The translations under genes and the position numbers were made by a program. Source: Candidatus Competibacteraceae bacterium (GTDB lineage Bacteria; Pseudomonadota; Gammaproteobacteria; Competibacterales; Competibacteraceae). From it: DNA of 13,197 nucleotides. The stretch covers positions 1 to 13,197 of the forward strand of contig JAAUQA010000035.1 of NCBI GenBank assembly GCA_012032855.1, in the 5' to 3' direction. The notes under the pieces were generated by a model, which searched no databases, had not been told where the DNA came from, and saw nothing but the letters and a program-made list of their open reading frames with translations. Positions within the stretch are counted from its first letter, which is position 1; the number at the start of each line of letters is the position of its first letter. Of this stretch, positions 1 through 7,679 are shown piece after piece.

Positions 1-22
1 AATCAATGCCTAATCAATGCCT
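1..22. repeat. Two tandem copies of an 11-bp unit
   Basis: AATCAATGCCT occurs at 1-11 and again, perfectly, at 12-22. The array may continue to the left of the window, so its true copy number cannot be seen. The related string TAAACAATCAA occurs nearby and again near 393. Confidence 0.7.
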
Positions 23-429
23 TCGTTAAACAATCAAGTAAATGATAGCCAGATCTCAGGTACTATACCCAAGTGCGAAGCTCCCATGAAGCTGTCGCCA
101 TAGCATCTAAAATTATGCTGATCATAATTAGCATAGGCTAGAATGTCGGTCTCACCAACTTTCGTAGACCGGGGGGCCAAGGTGGGTTATTGTGAGCGTT
201 CTCTTGATTATGGATAACAATTTTAAAATATCGTAGCCACTAAAATGGAACGGGAAGCAGTCAACGATAAGCGTACTGGCACATAATGGGCTAACAATGA
301 ATAAGTGACAGGTTTCGCATTGGTTATTCGCCACAGCATGCTCCTTATTTTTTCTATAGCAAATGCCCAAAACAAGCTGGGACAACTTGCGCTAAACAAT
401 CAATCACATAACACGAAGCTTTATAACGC
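1..429. other. AT-rich stretch without a supportable gene
   Basis: I see no convincing gene here. A 77-codon open frame on the minus strand (385 down to 152) resembles no family I know and has no clear ribosome-binding site. The stretch contains an 11-bp tandem duplication at its left edge. It also contains an AT-rich dyad at 111-129 (AATTATG, 5-base loop, CATAATT). Low GC matches the polysaccharide genes to the right, so this may be the intergenic tail of a polysaccharide cluster or remains of a decayed gene. Confidence 0.5.
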
Positions 430-479
430 ATGAATCTCCAAACAAACAGCTAATCAAGTTTGATTTTTTTGTTTTTTTT

Positions 480-2609
480 GTGATGTCTTGCTCAGTTATC
501 TATTTTCTATTTGCTTGGACGCCTTCATCATATGCGCTTGCGTTAAGAATGCTAGGAGTTGTCGACGATGGTTTAGTTTTAGGTTCTCCAAGGCCAATAA
601 GGTCTGATGAGTGGGTGGTATTTACCCCTTACATTCAAGCTGTAGTTAATAATGGGTTTGAGCGTTATAACGAAACTTCAATTTACCATGAAGATTTCCG
701 AAATTTTAATTCTCTTCCATTATGGGATTGGGCACTATTATTTAAACCGCAGTACTGGATGTTCTTTATATCTAACCCCGCACACGCGTTTTCTTTTTCT
801 CATGTGTTTCTTATAGGGTTGTTTTTGATTGGTTATTACTACCTATTGCAAAGTTTTGGTTTTTCATCATTATGGAGCGCTGGGGGTAGCCTGTTATTGT
901 TTTTTACAGGATACGTGCAAACGTGGTTAACCACAACTGGTCCATTGCTTGCGTATTTTCCATGGGTTGTTCTTGTTTTTATATCTAATTATAGGCCGAC
1001 AATTAAAATTGCTCTGCTCACTTACGTTTTAACGGTATTTCTTCTTTCACATTTGTACGCTTCATTTATCGCTAGTTTGTTTTTTGCGGGAGCCGTTACC
1101 TTAATAGCATTCTGTCCTAAAGAAATAAGTTTTAAAAATATCTTTGTTTCACTAGTCGCGGGTTCTTTTTCTCTATTATTGGTTTGGTTGTATTATATTG
1201 ATGTGATACCACTCATGACTAATACAATATACCCAGGACAACGCGTAATATCTGGTGGAACCGTATCTTTTTCAATGTGGATGGCTAATTTCTTTCCATT
1301 TTTTGTTAGCAGTAATTTTGAGGAGTTGATTGGTTCAAGTATTGCCAATATTGCAACATCCGGAAGTTATTTATTATTGTTAACAATTATATTTATTGAT
1401 TATCGTTCATTAGTTAGAGGAACTGAAAACAGTATTTCATGGAATAATAATATCGCGCGTCAGTGTATTGTATTAATGATTGGCTTGGCACTGTTGTCTA
1501 TTTGGATGCTATTTCCAATACCAGCATCATATGGAAAATGGCTTTATTGGCATAAAGCTATCGCGCAGCGCCATGTTTTCACATTTGGGCTGTTATTGCT
1601 AACGCTTACATTCGTTATTCTTAGAACGATACCACTAAAAATAAATTTTAATCGTCTAATGCTAGCGATATGTGGCGTATTAGCAATATGGGTGTTATCA
1701 AAACGTGTTGTTTTTAATGTGTCACTGCTGGAAGGTTTTTATGATGTTCTAATTATTTTGCCGTTGGTGATTATGTTTATTATTCAACGACTATTATTAC
1801 TGAAAGACATTCAAATTGCCTCAGCGACATGTGTTATTCTTTGTGCTGCTGTTGGTAACTTTTTAGGTTTCGCACATTTCAATCCAATCCAATCAGCAAA
1901 ACCTATTTTCGAGAAACACGAGACTAAGATAACTGAGGGGTTGAAAAGATTAGCTGCTGCACACCCAAAAGGGTGGTTAGTGGCTGAAGGTTTTCCAGGT
2001 GCGCTGTTGAATGGATGGGGTTATCAATCAGTAGCGCATGTTCTTATTGCCCCTAAAACTAGCTTTTTTAAACCATTTTTTCCTGATTTAGAGGAGTCCC
2101 AATTTAATCATATTTTTAATCGTTATGCGCATATTCATGTTGGTGCTTTGTTGCATCCTACACTTTTTCGAATAAACGTTATTAGAGTTCCCCTCCAAAG
2201 TTTTTTCCCTAACATCTATGCGCCAAAAATTCAAGCTGACCTGAATAAAGCTGATAATTACGCAAATTTCGGTAATATTGATGATATCAAAATATCAGAA
2301 AATAAGATAGAAGTAGTCGGATGGGGGCATTTTGATGCGAAAAGTTCAGAAGATAAGTTGCAGTTGATAACTGATATTCCGGTGCGTAGTTCTAGCATTA
2401 TAGTTCGGCCACGAATCGATCTGGCAATAATCCACGGAAATGAATTTCTTCTATCAGGCTTCAAATTAACTATCGATAGTGATATTGAGTCATGTAGAGA
2501 TGCAACAGAAATTGACTTATGTCTGGTATTTTTCAGCAAGAATTCATCTGGCTTTCAACTGACCAACAGATTCAATCCATCAGCATGCGATAAATTGACC
2601 AAGAAATAA
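480..2609 (+). CDS. Large multi-span membrane protein, GT-C-like (DUF7657-type) polysaccharide protein
   Basis: The 709-residue product has roughly a dozen hydrophobic membrane segments between residues 1 and about 480, then a soluble C-terminal region of about 230 residues. The first extracytoplasmic loop carries RPIRSDEWVV (D43, E44), the hallmark of a family of large bacterial membrane proteins in surface-polysaccharide loci. By analogy with GT-C enzymes an acidic residue here may be catalytic, using a lipid-linked sugar donor. The C-terminal part contains VVGWGHFD and RPRIDLA, resembling the soluble domain of that family. Frame 480 opens with GTG then ATG at 483, with no Shine-Dalgarno and directly in a membrane segment, so the N-terminus looks too short. 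The frame is open upstream back to 396 but has no start codon. Restoring one A in AAA at 444-446 would join it to ATG 430 and give about 726 residues starting MNLQTKQLIKF. Codon use is AT-rich. The gene is convergent with the GT2 gene. The specific substrate is unknown. Confidence 0.75.
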   Translation: MMSCSVIYFLFAWTPSSYALALRMLGVVDDGLVLGSPRPIRSDEWVVFTPYIQAVVNNGFERYNETSIYHEDFRNFNSLPLWDWALLFKPQYWMFFISNPAHAFSFSHVFLIGLFLIGYYYLLQSFGFSSLWSAGGSLLLFFTGYVQTWLTTTGPLLAYFPWVVLVFISNYRPTIKIALLTYVLTVFLLSHLYASFIASLFFAGAVTLIAFCPKEISFKNIFVSLVAGSFSLLLVWLYYIDVIPLMTNTIYPGQRVISGGTVSFSMWMANFFPFFVSSNFEELIGSSIANIATSGSYLLLLTIIFIDYRSLVRGTENSISWNNNIARQCIVLMIGLALLSIWMLFPIPASYGKWLYWHKAIAQRHVFTFGLLLLTLTFVILRTIPLKINFNRLMLAICGVLAIWVLSKRVVFNVSLLEGFYDVLIILPLVIMFIIQRLLLLKDIQIASATCVILCAAVGNFLGFAHFNPIQSAKPIFEKHETKITEGLKRLAAAHPKGWLVAEGFPGALLNGWGYQSVAHVLIAPKTSFFKPFFPDLEESQFNHIFNRYAHIHVGALLHPTLFRINVIRVPLQSFFPNIYAPKIQADLNKADNYANFGNIDDIKISENKIEVVGWGHFDAKSSEDKLQLITDIPVRSSSIIVRPRIDLAIIHGNEFLLSGFKLTIDSDIESCRDATEIDLCLVFFSKNSSGFQLTNRFNPSACDKLTKK

Positions 2610-2700
2610 TAGCGGCATAGATGAGTAGCTGTAGAGAAACACATTCTTTATGGCGGATTGTTATGGCGTATAAACTACTTTTCTTTTAATTCTAAGATTC

Positions 2701-3935
2701 CTAGAAAAAAAGCTGCAAAATAACTTGGAAACCAAATGCGATAGCAGTCACAGAAGGTATCATTAAACGCATCATTGAACCATAGTTTAAATGCCCAAAA
2801 CCCTGAAACCCCCACACACTAAAGCCGCTAGTTACGCCAATAACCCCAATAATTATTAGAGAACAACCAGCAATTATTAGTCGTTCAATAGATAAAAATC
2901 GTAGTATACTTAGAAAAGACGCATCCACAGGTAGAAATCCCTCACTAATACCATACTGCTTGGCTAGAATTGCAAAGGCAATAGACTGCACGCCTATTAA
3001 TTGCAATAAAGACGATATTAACATTGTATGAACGTCAAAGCCTACTGAGCCTATGGTAAGTGTGCCAGGCAATAACAACAGCATGACAATGAAACCGACT
3101 GAAAGCATTATTATTCCTGGATAAAGAAATAACCAACGAGGGCTAAACATCAACAAAAAACGAAGGTGGCGCCACCCATCGCGCCAACTGCGCAAGTGCG
3201 GAGGCCGGGAACGTCCATCAGGAGAGAGTGTAGTAGGAACTTCGGTAATTTTGAGACCATTCAGTGTTGCTTTAACCACCATCTCACTCGCAAATTCCAT
3301 TCCAGTGGTAGTTAAGTTTAGCTTTTGAATAGCAAGTTTATTAAAACCTCGCAAACCACAATGGAAATCACCAACAGGACTTTTGAAAAAAGTCGACCAA
3401 TACCCGTAAGCACTGGGTTTCCAATAAAGCGATGGAGTACAGGCATGGCGCCAGGAGAAATACCTCCTTTAAATCGATTACCCATGACTAGATCATAGCC
3501 ACCCCGTAATCGATCAACAAAGCCTTGTAAGTTAGAAAAGTCATAACTATCGTCAGAGTCGCCCATAATAATATAGCGACCTCGCGCAGCCGCAATGCCA
3601 CCAATTAAAGCTGATCCATATCCGCGTTGGACTATGTCAACGACTTTTGCACCTAATGATTGGGCAATATTTTTAGAACCATCATCACTACCGTTATCTG
3701 CAATAATGACTTCTCCATTAATTCCGTTTTGTTTAAGAAAATTTTTAGCTTTTTCTATACAAGTAGCGATAGTCTCTGACTCGTTAAGGCAAGGCATAAT
3801 AATACTTAATTCAAGTTCAGATACATCATCAGACTGGAAATCATTTTGATGAACAACATTTTTGTTATTCACTATCGTTCTTGCTTTATTTCCAAAATGC
3901 TTTAGGTTATTGTTTGTCATTTTAAATTCGTCCAT
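2701..3935 (-). pseudogene. GT2 polyprenyl-phosphate glycosyltransferase with C-terminal membrane segments (frameshifted)
   Basis: Two overlapping reading frames (3935-3318 and 3354-2701) together make one glycosyltransferase family 2 protein of about 406-411 residues. The first frame has SIIMPCLNES (from residue 44), ADNGSDDGS (79-87) and the metal-binding acidic motif GDSDDSYDF (D126, D128), followed by GGYDLVMGNRFKGG. The second frame resumes with CGLRGFNKLAIQ and ends in about four membrane segments. Known relatives (DPM1/GtrB-like) move a sugar from a nucleotide donor to polyprenyl phosphate on the cytoplasmic face. The break lies in the A6 run at 3386-3391 (T6 in the coding strand). Seven Ts would read GRLFFKSPVGDFHCGLRGF continuously. 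As written, the first frame ends after GRLFSKVLLV and a few more residues. The start is either 3935 or ATG 3920, and neither has a strong ribosome-binding site. A lesion, a sequencing error or, less likely, slippage at the T run could explain the break. Confidence 0.8.
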
Positions 3936-3975
3936 CGGCGGATGAAAGTTTAAGCAACTACAAGTTCAGTACCGG

Positions 3976-4004
3976 AATATATACTCAGAACTATGCTCTG
4001 TTAT
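3976..4004 (-). promoter_or_regulatory. Possible sigma70 promoter for the GT2 gene
   Basis: Read on the minus strand, ATAACA (4004-3999, 4 of 6 consensus) lies 17 bp before TATATT (3981-3976). Transcription would start roughly 35-50 bases upstream of the GT2 start. The prediction comes from inspection only. Confidence 0.3.
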
Positions 4005-4046
4005 CAGCCAGAAAGGCACTTCGGCATGTAATCGCTCACGAACTAT

Positions 4047-4078
4047 CGGCTCTACCAGAATTCCCGTGGTAACCCCAA
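4047..4078 (+). repeat. Left terminal inverted repeat of the ISL3 element
   Basis: The repeat has 28 of 32 bases in common with the reverse complement of 5418-5449. The mismatches fall at repeat positions 11, 13, 24 and 25. Confidence 0.85.
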
Positions 4079-4090
4079 TATGTTGTGGTT

Positions 4091-5341
4091 TCATGTGTAT
4101 CCGAAGAGCTGATACCCATTCAGGTCCAAGTTAAGCCGTTGGAACAGGTGGGTGAGGTTAACTAGCCCATAACAGCGTCGTTTCAAGACTTTGATTTTGT
4201 TATTAAAGCCCTCGACAAAGCCGCTGGTCTGGCGATCCAGAAAGTAATTGGTGATCTCATCCTGATGATTATCCAGAGTAGTAAAGAACTTCTCAAAACC
4301 GGGGATTGCCTGCATCGTCACGAACTCTCGCCAGGTGTGCAACCAGTCGGTCGCTTGGGCCTTAGATTGGGCTTGATCGAAGATCGCCGTCAGTACCTCG
4401 CGCATCAGATGGGCCATGCGTAGGGTTGGGGAGAGGTCAAACAACTGCTCTAGACGTTGGCGCTCGGACGCGGTCAACGCCGCCCAGGGTTTGCGGAATA
4501 ACCACAGCGTGCCTTTGACCTGCGCGTCATAGTCGGCTGGGGACAGGGTCTTTTTGAGCCGTTTCACTTCTTGCTTGCGCACCGTATCGGCGCAGTCTCG
4601 GTAGGCTTTGGCGACGTGGAAACGATCCACCACCACGACCGCTTCGGGTAGTGCTTCGTGGGCGGCGTTCACAAAGCCCGTGTACATGTCCGTGCAGACC
4701 TGGCCAATAGTCGCCTTCAGCGGCTTGGGAATGGTGGCCAGGAACGCTGTCACCGTTTCTTTATTGCGGTCCGGCAATACCGCCAGCAAGGTGAGTGGTC
4801 CTGCCTCAGTGCGGCTGGTAATGATCGTGACAAAGTCCCGATGGCCCTTACGCAACGCAATCTCATCAATCCCGATGACGTCCAGATCGGTCAATCGGTT
4901 CCAGTCCACGGTCTGGGCCAGATGCCGCTCAATAACCCCTTCCACTGCTGCCGGTGTCAGCGCATGTTTGCGACTCACATCCACCACCGTGCTGTTGATC
5001 AACGCCCGCAGCATGTCGTGCTCAAAGGCTTGGGTATGGGGACTGTTGGTTTCATACCAAGCACAGCGCTGGGTCGTCGTCGGGTTCCCCTGGCAGTGCG
5101 GGCAGCGGTAGCGCCGGGGGCGAATCTCCAGGTACACGCGGCGTTCGAAAATCGGCAGATGACGTAATCGCACCGGCTGGTCATGGCCATGAACGTGATT
5201 GATCTGCCGTCCACAGCGACGACACTGCGTACTGTCCACTGTGCTTTCCACCCGAATGATGAGATCGCCTTGCGCCGTGTAGTCATTCCCCAGCACCCGG
5301 ATATCCGGCAGATTCAGTAACGTTTGTAGCAGATGGTCCAT
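4091..5341 (-). CDS. ISL3-family transposase
   Basis: The 416-residue product is of normal length for the family and has no frame break. An N-terminal zinc-binding segment has C40-x2-C43 and C80-x2-C83, as in zf-ISL3. It is followed by a helix-turn-helix-like region around 120-140 (DVSRKHALTPAAVEGVI). The DDE catalytic residues are recognisable: D159 in VIGIDEIALRKGH, D218 in CTDMY (followed by VVDRFHVAK with D239), and E377 in SGFVEGFNNKIKVLKRRCYG. It binds the element ends and catalyses cut-and-paste movement. ATG 5341 is preceded by only a weak ribosome-binding site. A TATAAT sequence sits just upstream at 5368-5363. Since the frame and both inverted repeats are intact, the element could still be active. 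Confidence 0.95.
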   Translation of the reverse strand: MDHLLQTLLNLPDIRVLGNDYTAQGDLIIRVESTVDSTQCRRCGRQINHVHGHDQPVRLRHLPIFERRVYLEIRPRRYRCPHCQGNPTTTQRCAWYETNSPHTQAFEHDMLRALINSTVVDVSRKHALTPAAVEGVIERHLAQTVDWNRLTDLDVIGIDEIALRKGHRDFVTIITSRTEAGPLTLLAVLPDRNKETVTAFLATIPKPLKATIGQVCTDMYTGFVNAAHEALPEAVVVVDRFHVAKAYRDCADTVRKQEVKRLKKTLSPADYDAQVKGTLWLFRKPWAALTASERQRLEQLFDLSPTLRMAHLMREVLTAIFDQAQSKAQATDWLHTWREFVTMQAIPGFEKFFTTLDNHQDEITNYFLDRQTSGFVEGFNNKIKVLKRRCYGLVNLTHLFQRLNLDLNGYQLFGYT

Positions 5342-5362
5342 CGTCGTTTAACCCGTGAATCG

Positions 5363-5368
5363 ATTATA
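5363..5368 (-). promoter_or_regulatory. -10 box for the transposase gene
   Basis: A perfect TATAAT reads on the minus strand 22 bases before the transposase ATG. No good -35 sequence is visible at the usual spacing, so expression is probably weak. Confidence 0.35.
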
Positions 5369-5417
5369 ATGCGGTTAGCTTCTCACTCCCCTGGCACAAG
5401 CGCTAGACCACTATATC

Positions 5418-5449
5418 TTGGGGTCTCCACGGGAATCCCGGTAGAGCCG
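5418..5449 (-). repeat. Right terminal inverted repeat of the ISL3 element
   Basis: This is the partner of 4047-4078 and lies upstream of the transposase start, so any promoter for the transposase lies inside or next to it. Confidence 0.85.
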
Positions 5450-5796
5450 CACTTATCTTGCCGATTCGCAGCATTTGTTGTTTGCACGAAGCTGCGCGGC
5501 TGATAGCTTGCGCAAAATTGGGAACGTTTCCCCTTTTTTGCGTGTTGCATGTTGGCAAACCTTCACCGTTTATCTTGCCGTTGACGCAAGACGACGACTA
5601 ACACAGGCTAAACAGTCTTAAACGTTGTCAGGACTTTAAAACTGCGCACTTGCAAAATCCGATGGCCCTAAGGGACGACTGATTAACGAGCGTTGCTATA
5701 ACATAACAAAGACTCCGCCCGCCTCCTGGTCAGCCATCTGATTCGAGAGGCGAGTGAAGCCTGTCGTCCACAACACTTTACCCGCTAAACTGAGCG
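5450..5796. other. Gene-free region between the IS and the exported-protein gene
   Basis: No supportable open frame or RNA gene is seen. The region holds an 11-bp direct repeat, TTATCTTGCCG, at 5453-5463 and 5570-5580. It also holds a small hairpin with a T run at 5520-5539. It lies 3' of the minus-strand exported-protein gene and just outside the right end of the ISL3 element, so it may contain debris from earlier rearrangement. Confidence 0.5.
5520..5539 (+). terminator. Weak intrinsic-terminator-like hairpin
   Basis: GGGAA (5520-5524), a 3-base loop and TTCCC (5528-5532) are followed by C and six Ts (5534-5539). On the other strand the stem is followed by AATTTT, so it could work in both directions. 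It would then end transcripts of the exported-protein gene about 260 bases after its stop. The 5-bp stem is short, and no gene ends here on the plus strand. Confidence 0.35.
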
Positions 5797-6663
5797 CTAA
5801 TTGACAACAAAACAGCTTTCAACGGCAACCTGATTGCCGCCGGTTGCTTCTTTCACCAACACCTCGTACTTGAATGTTTCGCCCAAAGCGATGAATTCTT
5901 CGGGAACGGTCATTTCTGTCTCGTCCGGCGGAAGATTAACATTGAACACCGAGGTGAATTCTTCACCATTCACTTCCAAATCGACCTCGACGACGACCTG
6001 ATATAAGGCGGCAGCGATCTCACCAAATCTACCTATAGTGGGATGTGAAGTTGTGACTGGATCCCAGGCGATAGTGACCGGGCTGCTCACTAATGAGGCA
6101 TCATATCCCGGCTCTTCATCGTCACACTGTATTGCCATAAGCTCACCGTTTACGGTGGGTTCCGGTGGTGCCGGCATCACGTGCCAAAACAAATCGGTGC
6201 TTTCCAACTCTTGTCCATCCAATGTTTTGCCTTCGATCTCGTATTCTCCCTCCTCAAATCGAGCGAAGAATTCTTCAGGTGACAATTCGTCAAATGGCGG
6301 CTCGGCACTTTCGAAAAACAGCTCCGTCAGACCCTGCCGGCGCAGACTCCCTCTGACGTTTACATTGAGCAGCTTGCGTCCACTGGGTGACTCAATGTCC
6401 AACCTTCTCCAGGCATCTCCATCAATGAGCGCATGAAAGCCTAAATCACCGTCGGTATTGTTGAGTTCTGCGTAAACGTCGGCAACGTCGAAAGGTATCT
6501 CATCTTCATCGTCGTTGTCATCGTCCGGTCCGGGAATCCCGATGATGCCGATGTTGGATTGCGCATGGGCATCCGCGACCCAGTTTAGCGATACAGCAGT
6601 CGCTAAAATGAACCCTACGGCAACAGCAGGAACAATACGGATGAGAGGATTGTTTTTCTTCAT
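5797..6663 (-). CDS. Acidic exported protein of unknown function
   Basis: I do not recognise a family. From ATG 6663 the product is 288 residues. Its N-terminus MKKNNPLIR is followed by a hydrophobic stretch and ADAHAQ, a classic Sec signal peptide with predicted cleavage after A34, so the protein should be periplasmic or secreted. Directly after cleavage comes GIIGIPGP and a run of acidic residues (about 47-55). The mature protein is rich in D and E. The C-terminal third (TIAWDPVTTSHP onward) has the alternating pattern of a beta-sandwich, possibly fibronectin-III-like. Two cysteines (one in IQCDDEE, one at residue 284 near the end) could form a disulfide. I chose 6663 because GGAG lies 8 bases upstream and the signal peptide begins there. 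The open frame extends further to 6855, and another ATG at 6708 also has GGAG upstream. It is divergent from the two-component genes, which suggests a possible target of that system. Confidence 0.7.
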   Translation of the reverse strand: MKKNNPLIRIVPAVAVGFILATAVSLNWVADAHAQSNIGIIGIPGPDDDNDDEDEIPFDVADVYAELNNTDGDLGFHALIDGDAWRRLDIESPSGRKLLNVNVRGSLRRQGLTELFFESAEPPFDELSPEEFFARFEEGEYEIEGKTLDGQELESTDLFWHVMPAPPEPTVNGELMAIQCDDEEPGYDASLVSSPVTIAWDPVTTSHPTIGRFGEIAAALYQVVVEVDLEVNGEEFTSVFNVNLPPDETEMTVPEEFIALGETFKYEVLVKEATGGNQVAVESCFVVN

Positions 6664-6861
6664 TTCAATGGCTCCGGTGCGCTCATATTCTTTACATTTC
6701 ATGGCCATGTCGGCATCTCCACGGTCGTTTGCAAGCAGATCAACCTTGCAGGTTAATCCGAGTTTAAGAGCTTGAATGTGCTGAACCCTCGCTGGTTGCG
6801 GCAGAACCGCGTTCCGGGCGAGTGTGTACAGGCTACCCGGCTCAGCTGAGCGCATGCTTGT

Positions 6862-6891
6862 CGGAACATTGCCGGTTGCTTACCGGAACAT
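6862..6891 (+). promoter_or_regulatory. Direct repeats, possible response-regulator binding site
   Basis: CGGAACAT occurs at 6862-6869 and again at 6884-6891, exactly 22 bp apart start to start, or two helical turns on the same DNA face. OmpR/PhoB regulators typically bind direct repeats. The repeats lie about 75-105 bp upstream of the regulator start, in the divergent intergenic region. Between and around them is a 5-bp dyad CCGGT/ACCGG (6872-6886). A 12-bp palindrome, GCTCAGCTGAGC, lies at 6840-6851. The binding role is inferred. Confidence 0.35.
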
Positions 6892-6907
6892 GACCATCCG
6901 GCAAGGT

Positions 6908-6937
6908 TTGCGGGAAACCCACGGCAGCGCGTAGACA
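6908..6937 (+). promoter_or_regulatory. Possible promoter of the two-component operon
   Basis: TTGCGG (6908-6913) and TAGACA (6932-6937) are separated by 18 bp and lie 29 bases before the regulator start at 6966. This is a modest match to sigma70 and was found by eye only. It lies immediately downstream of the direct repeats, a normal arrangement for an activated or autoregulated promoter. Confidence 0.3.
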
Positions 6938-6965
6938 AGCTGCGGCGTTTTCTTCTAAGGTTTAA

Positions 6966-7679
6966 ATGAATGCAACTGACCGAACAGGATACGGCGCGAC
7001 CATGCGGCTATTGCTCATCGAAGATGACGGCAAGATTGTTTCTTTCATCAGCAAGGGCTTGAAAGAATCCGGCTTCGTTGTCGAACACGCCGGTGACGGC
7101 AAGACCGGTTTGGAGATGGCCCTTCTGGGGTCTTACGACGCGGCGGTGATCGATATCATGTTGCCTGGAATGGATGGGCTGGCGATCATTGATGAGTTAC
7201 GGCAGCGACGCATTAAACTGCCGGTCATCATCTTGAGCGCCAAACGTTCGGTAGAGGAACGGGTCGCCGGGCTGCTGGCAGGGAGCGACGATTACTTGAC
7301 CAAACCCTTCGCCTTTTCCGAGTTGTTGGCGCGTATTCAGGCTCTGCTACGCCGGGCAGGCGATATACCGGAGCCCAGCGGCATCAGCGTGGCTGATCTC
7401 TCTATCGATTTGCTCGCCCATGCGGTTACCCGCGCCGGCAAAAAAATCTCACTGCAACCACGGGAATTCGCGTTGCTCGAATACCTTGCCCGCAACGCCG
7501 GGCGGGTGGTTTCCAAAACAATGATCATGGAGCATGTCTGGGACTATAACTTCGATCCCCAGACCAACGTGGTTGAATCGCGAATCTCCCGGTTACGCGA
7601 CAAAATCGACAAAGGCTTCGATAAATCGCTGATTCATACCGTGCGGAGCATGGGCTATGTTCTTAAAGACCCTTCGTAA
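6966..7679 (+). CDS. OmpR/PhoB-family response regulator
   Basis: The 237-residue product has a receiver domain at about 13-125 with the acidic pair D20/D21, phosphoacceptor D63 in DIMLPGMDG, a conserved S91 and K113 in YLTKPF. It is followed by a winged-helix DNA-binding domain at about 140-235 (LQPREFALLEYLARNAGRVVS and HVWDYNFDPQTNVVESRISRLRDKID). ATG 6966 has AAGG five bases upstream. An alternative start at ATG 7002 would begin MRLLLIEDD, the usual family N-terminus, so the extra 12 residues may not be translated. The last 23 bases overlap the kinase start, implying translational coupling. Upon phosphorylation it would control transcription, perhaps of its own operon and the divergent exported protein. 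It most resembles CusR/IrlR-type regulators, but the signal cannot be deduced. Confidence 0.95.
   Translation: MNATDRTGYGATMRLLLIEDDGKIVSFISKGLKESGFVVEHAGDGKTGLEMALLGSYDAAVIDIMLPGMDGLAIIDELRQRRIKLPVIILSAKRSVEERVAGLLAGSDDYLTKPFAFSELLARIQALLRRAGDIPEPSGISVADLSIDLLAHAVTRAGKKISLQPREFALLEYLARNAGRVVSKTMIMEHVWDYNFDPQTNVVESRISRLRDKIDKGFDKSLIHTVRSMGYVLKDPS

Larger units (their letters stand above)
4047..5449 (-). mobile_element. Complete ISL3-family insertion sequence
   Basis: A 1403-bp element is bounded by inverted repeats. The left end (4047-4078) starts CGGCTCTACCAGAATTCCCG and the right end (5449-5418, reverse complement) starts CGGCTCTACCGGGATTCCCG. The two match at 28 of 32 positions. It contains one transposase gene that fills nearly the whole element. 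ISL3 elements normally make 8-bp target duplications, but the flanks CGAACTAT (4039-4046) and CACTTATC (5450-5457) do not match. The two sides may therefore no longer be the original neighbours, or the duplication has decayed. The element separates the AT-rich polysaccharide genes from the higher-GC region. Confidence 0.9.

Noticed and set aside
152..385. 77-codon minus-strand open frame
   Set aside because: No recognisable motif, no ribosome-binding site, and rare-looking composition for a membrane or enzyme protein; could be chance in AT-rich DNA.
452..470. AATCAA/TTGATT dyad followed by Ts as a terminator before the GT-C-like gene
   Set aside because: The stem has only A/T pairs except two and a 2-base loop, and this stretch is probably coding if the gene starts at 430.
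4608..5286. Several open frames opposite or overlapping the ISL3 transposase
   Set aside because: They are shadows of the intact DDE transposase, which has all family motifs.
6664..6855. N-terminal extension of the exported protein to 6855
   Set aside because: The signal peptide and a good GGAG site define the start at 6663; the extension would bury the signal peptide behind 64 unrelated residues.
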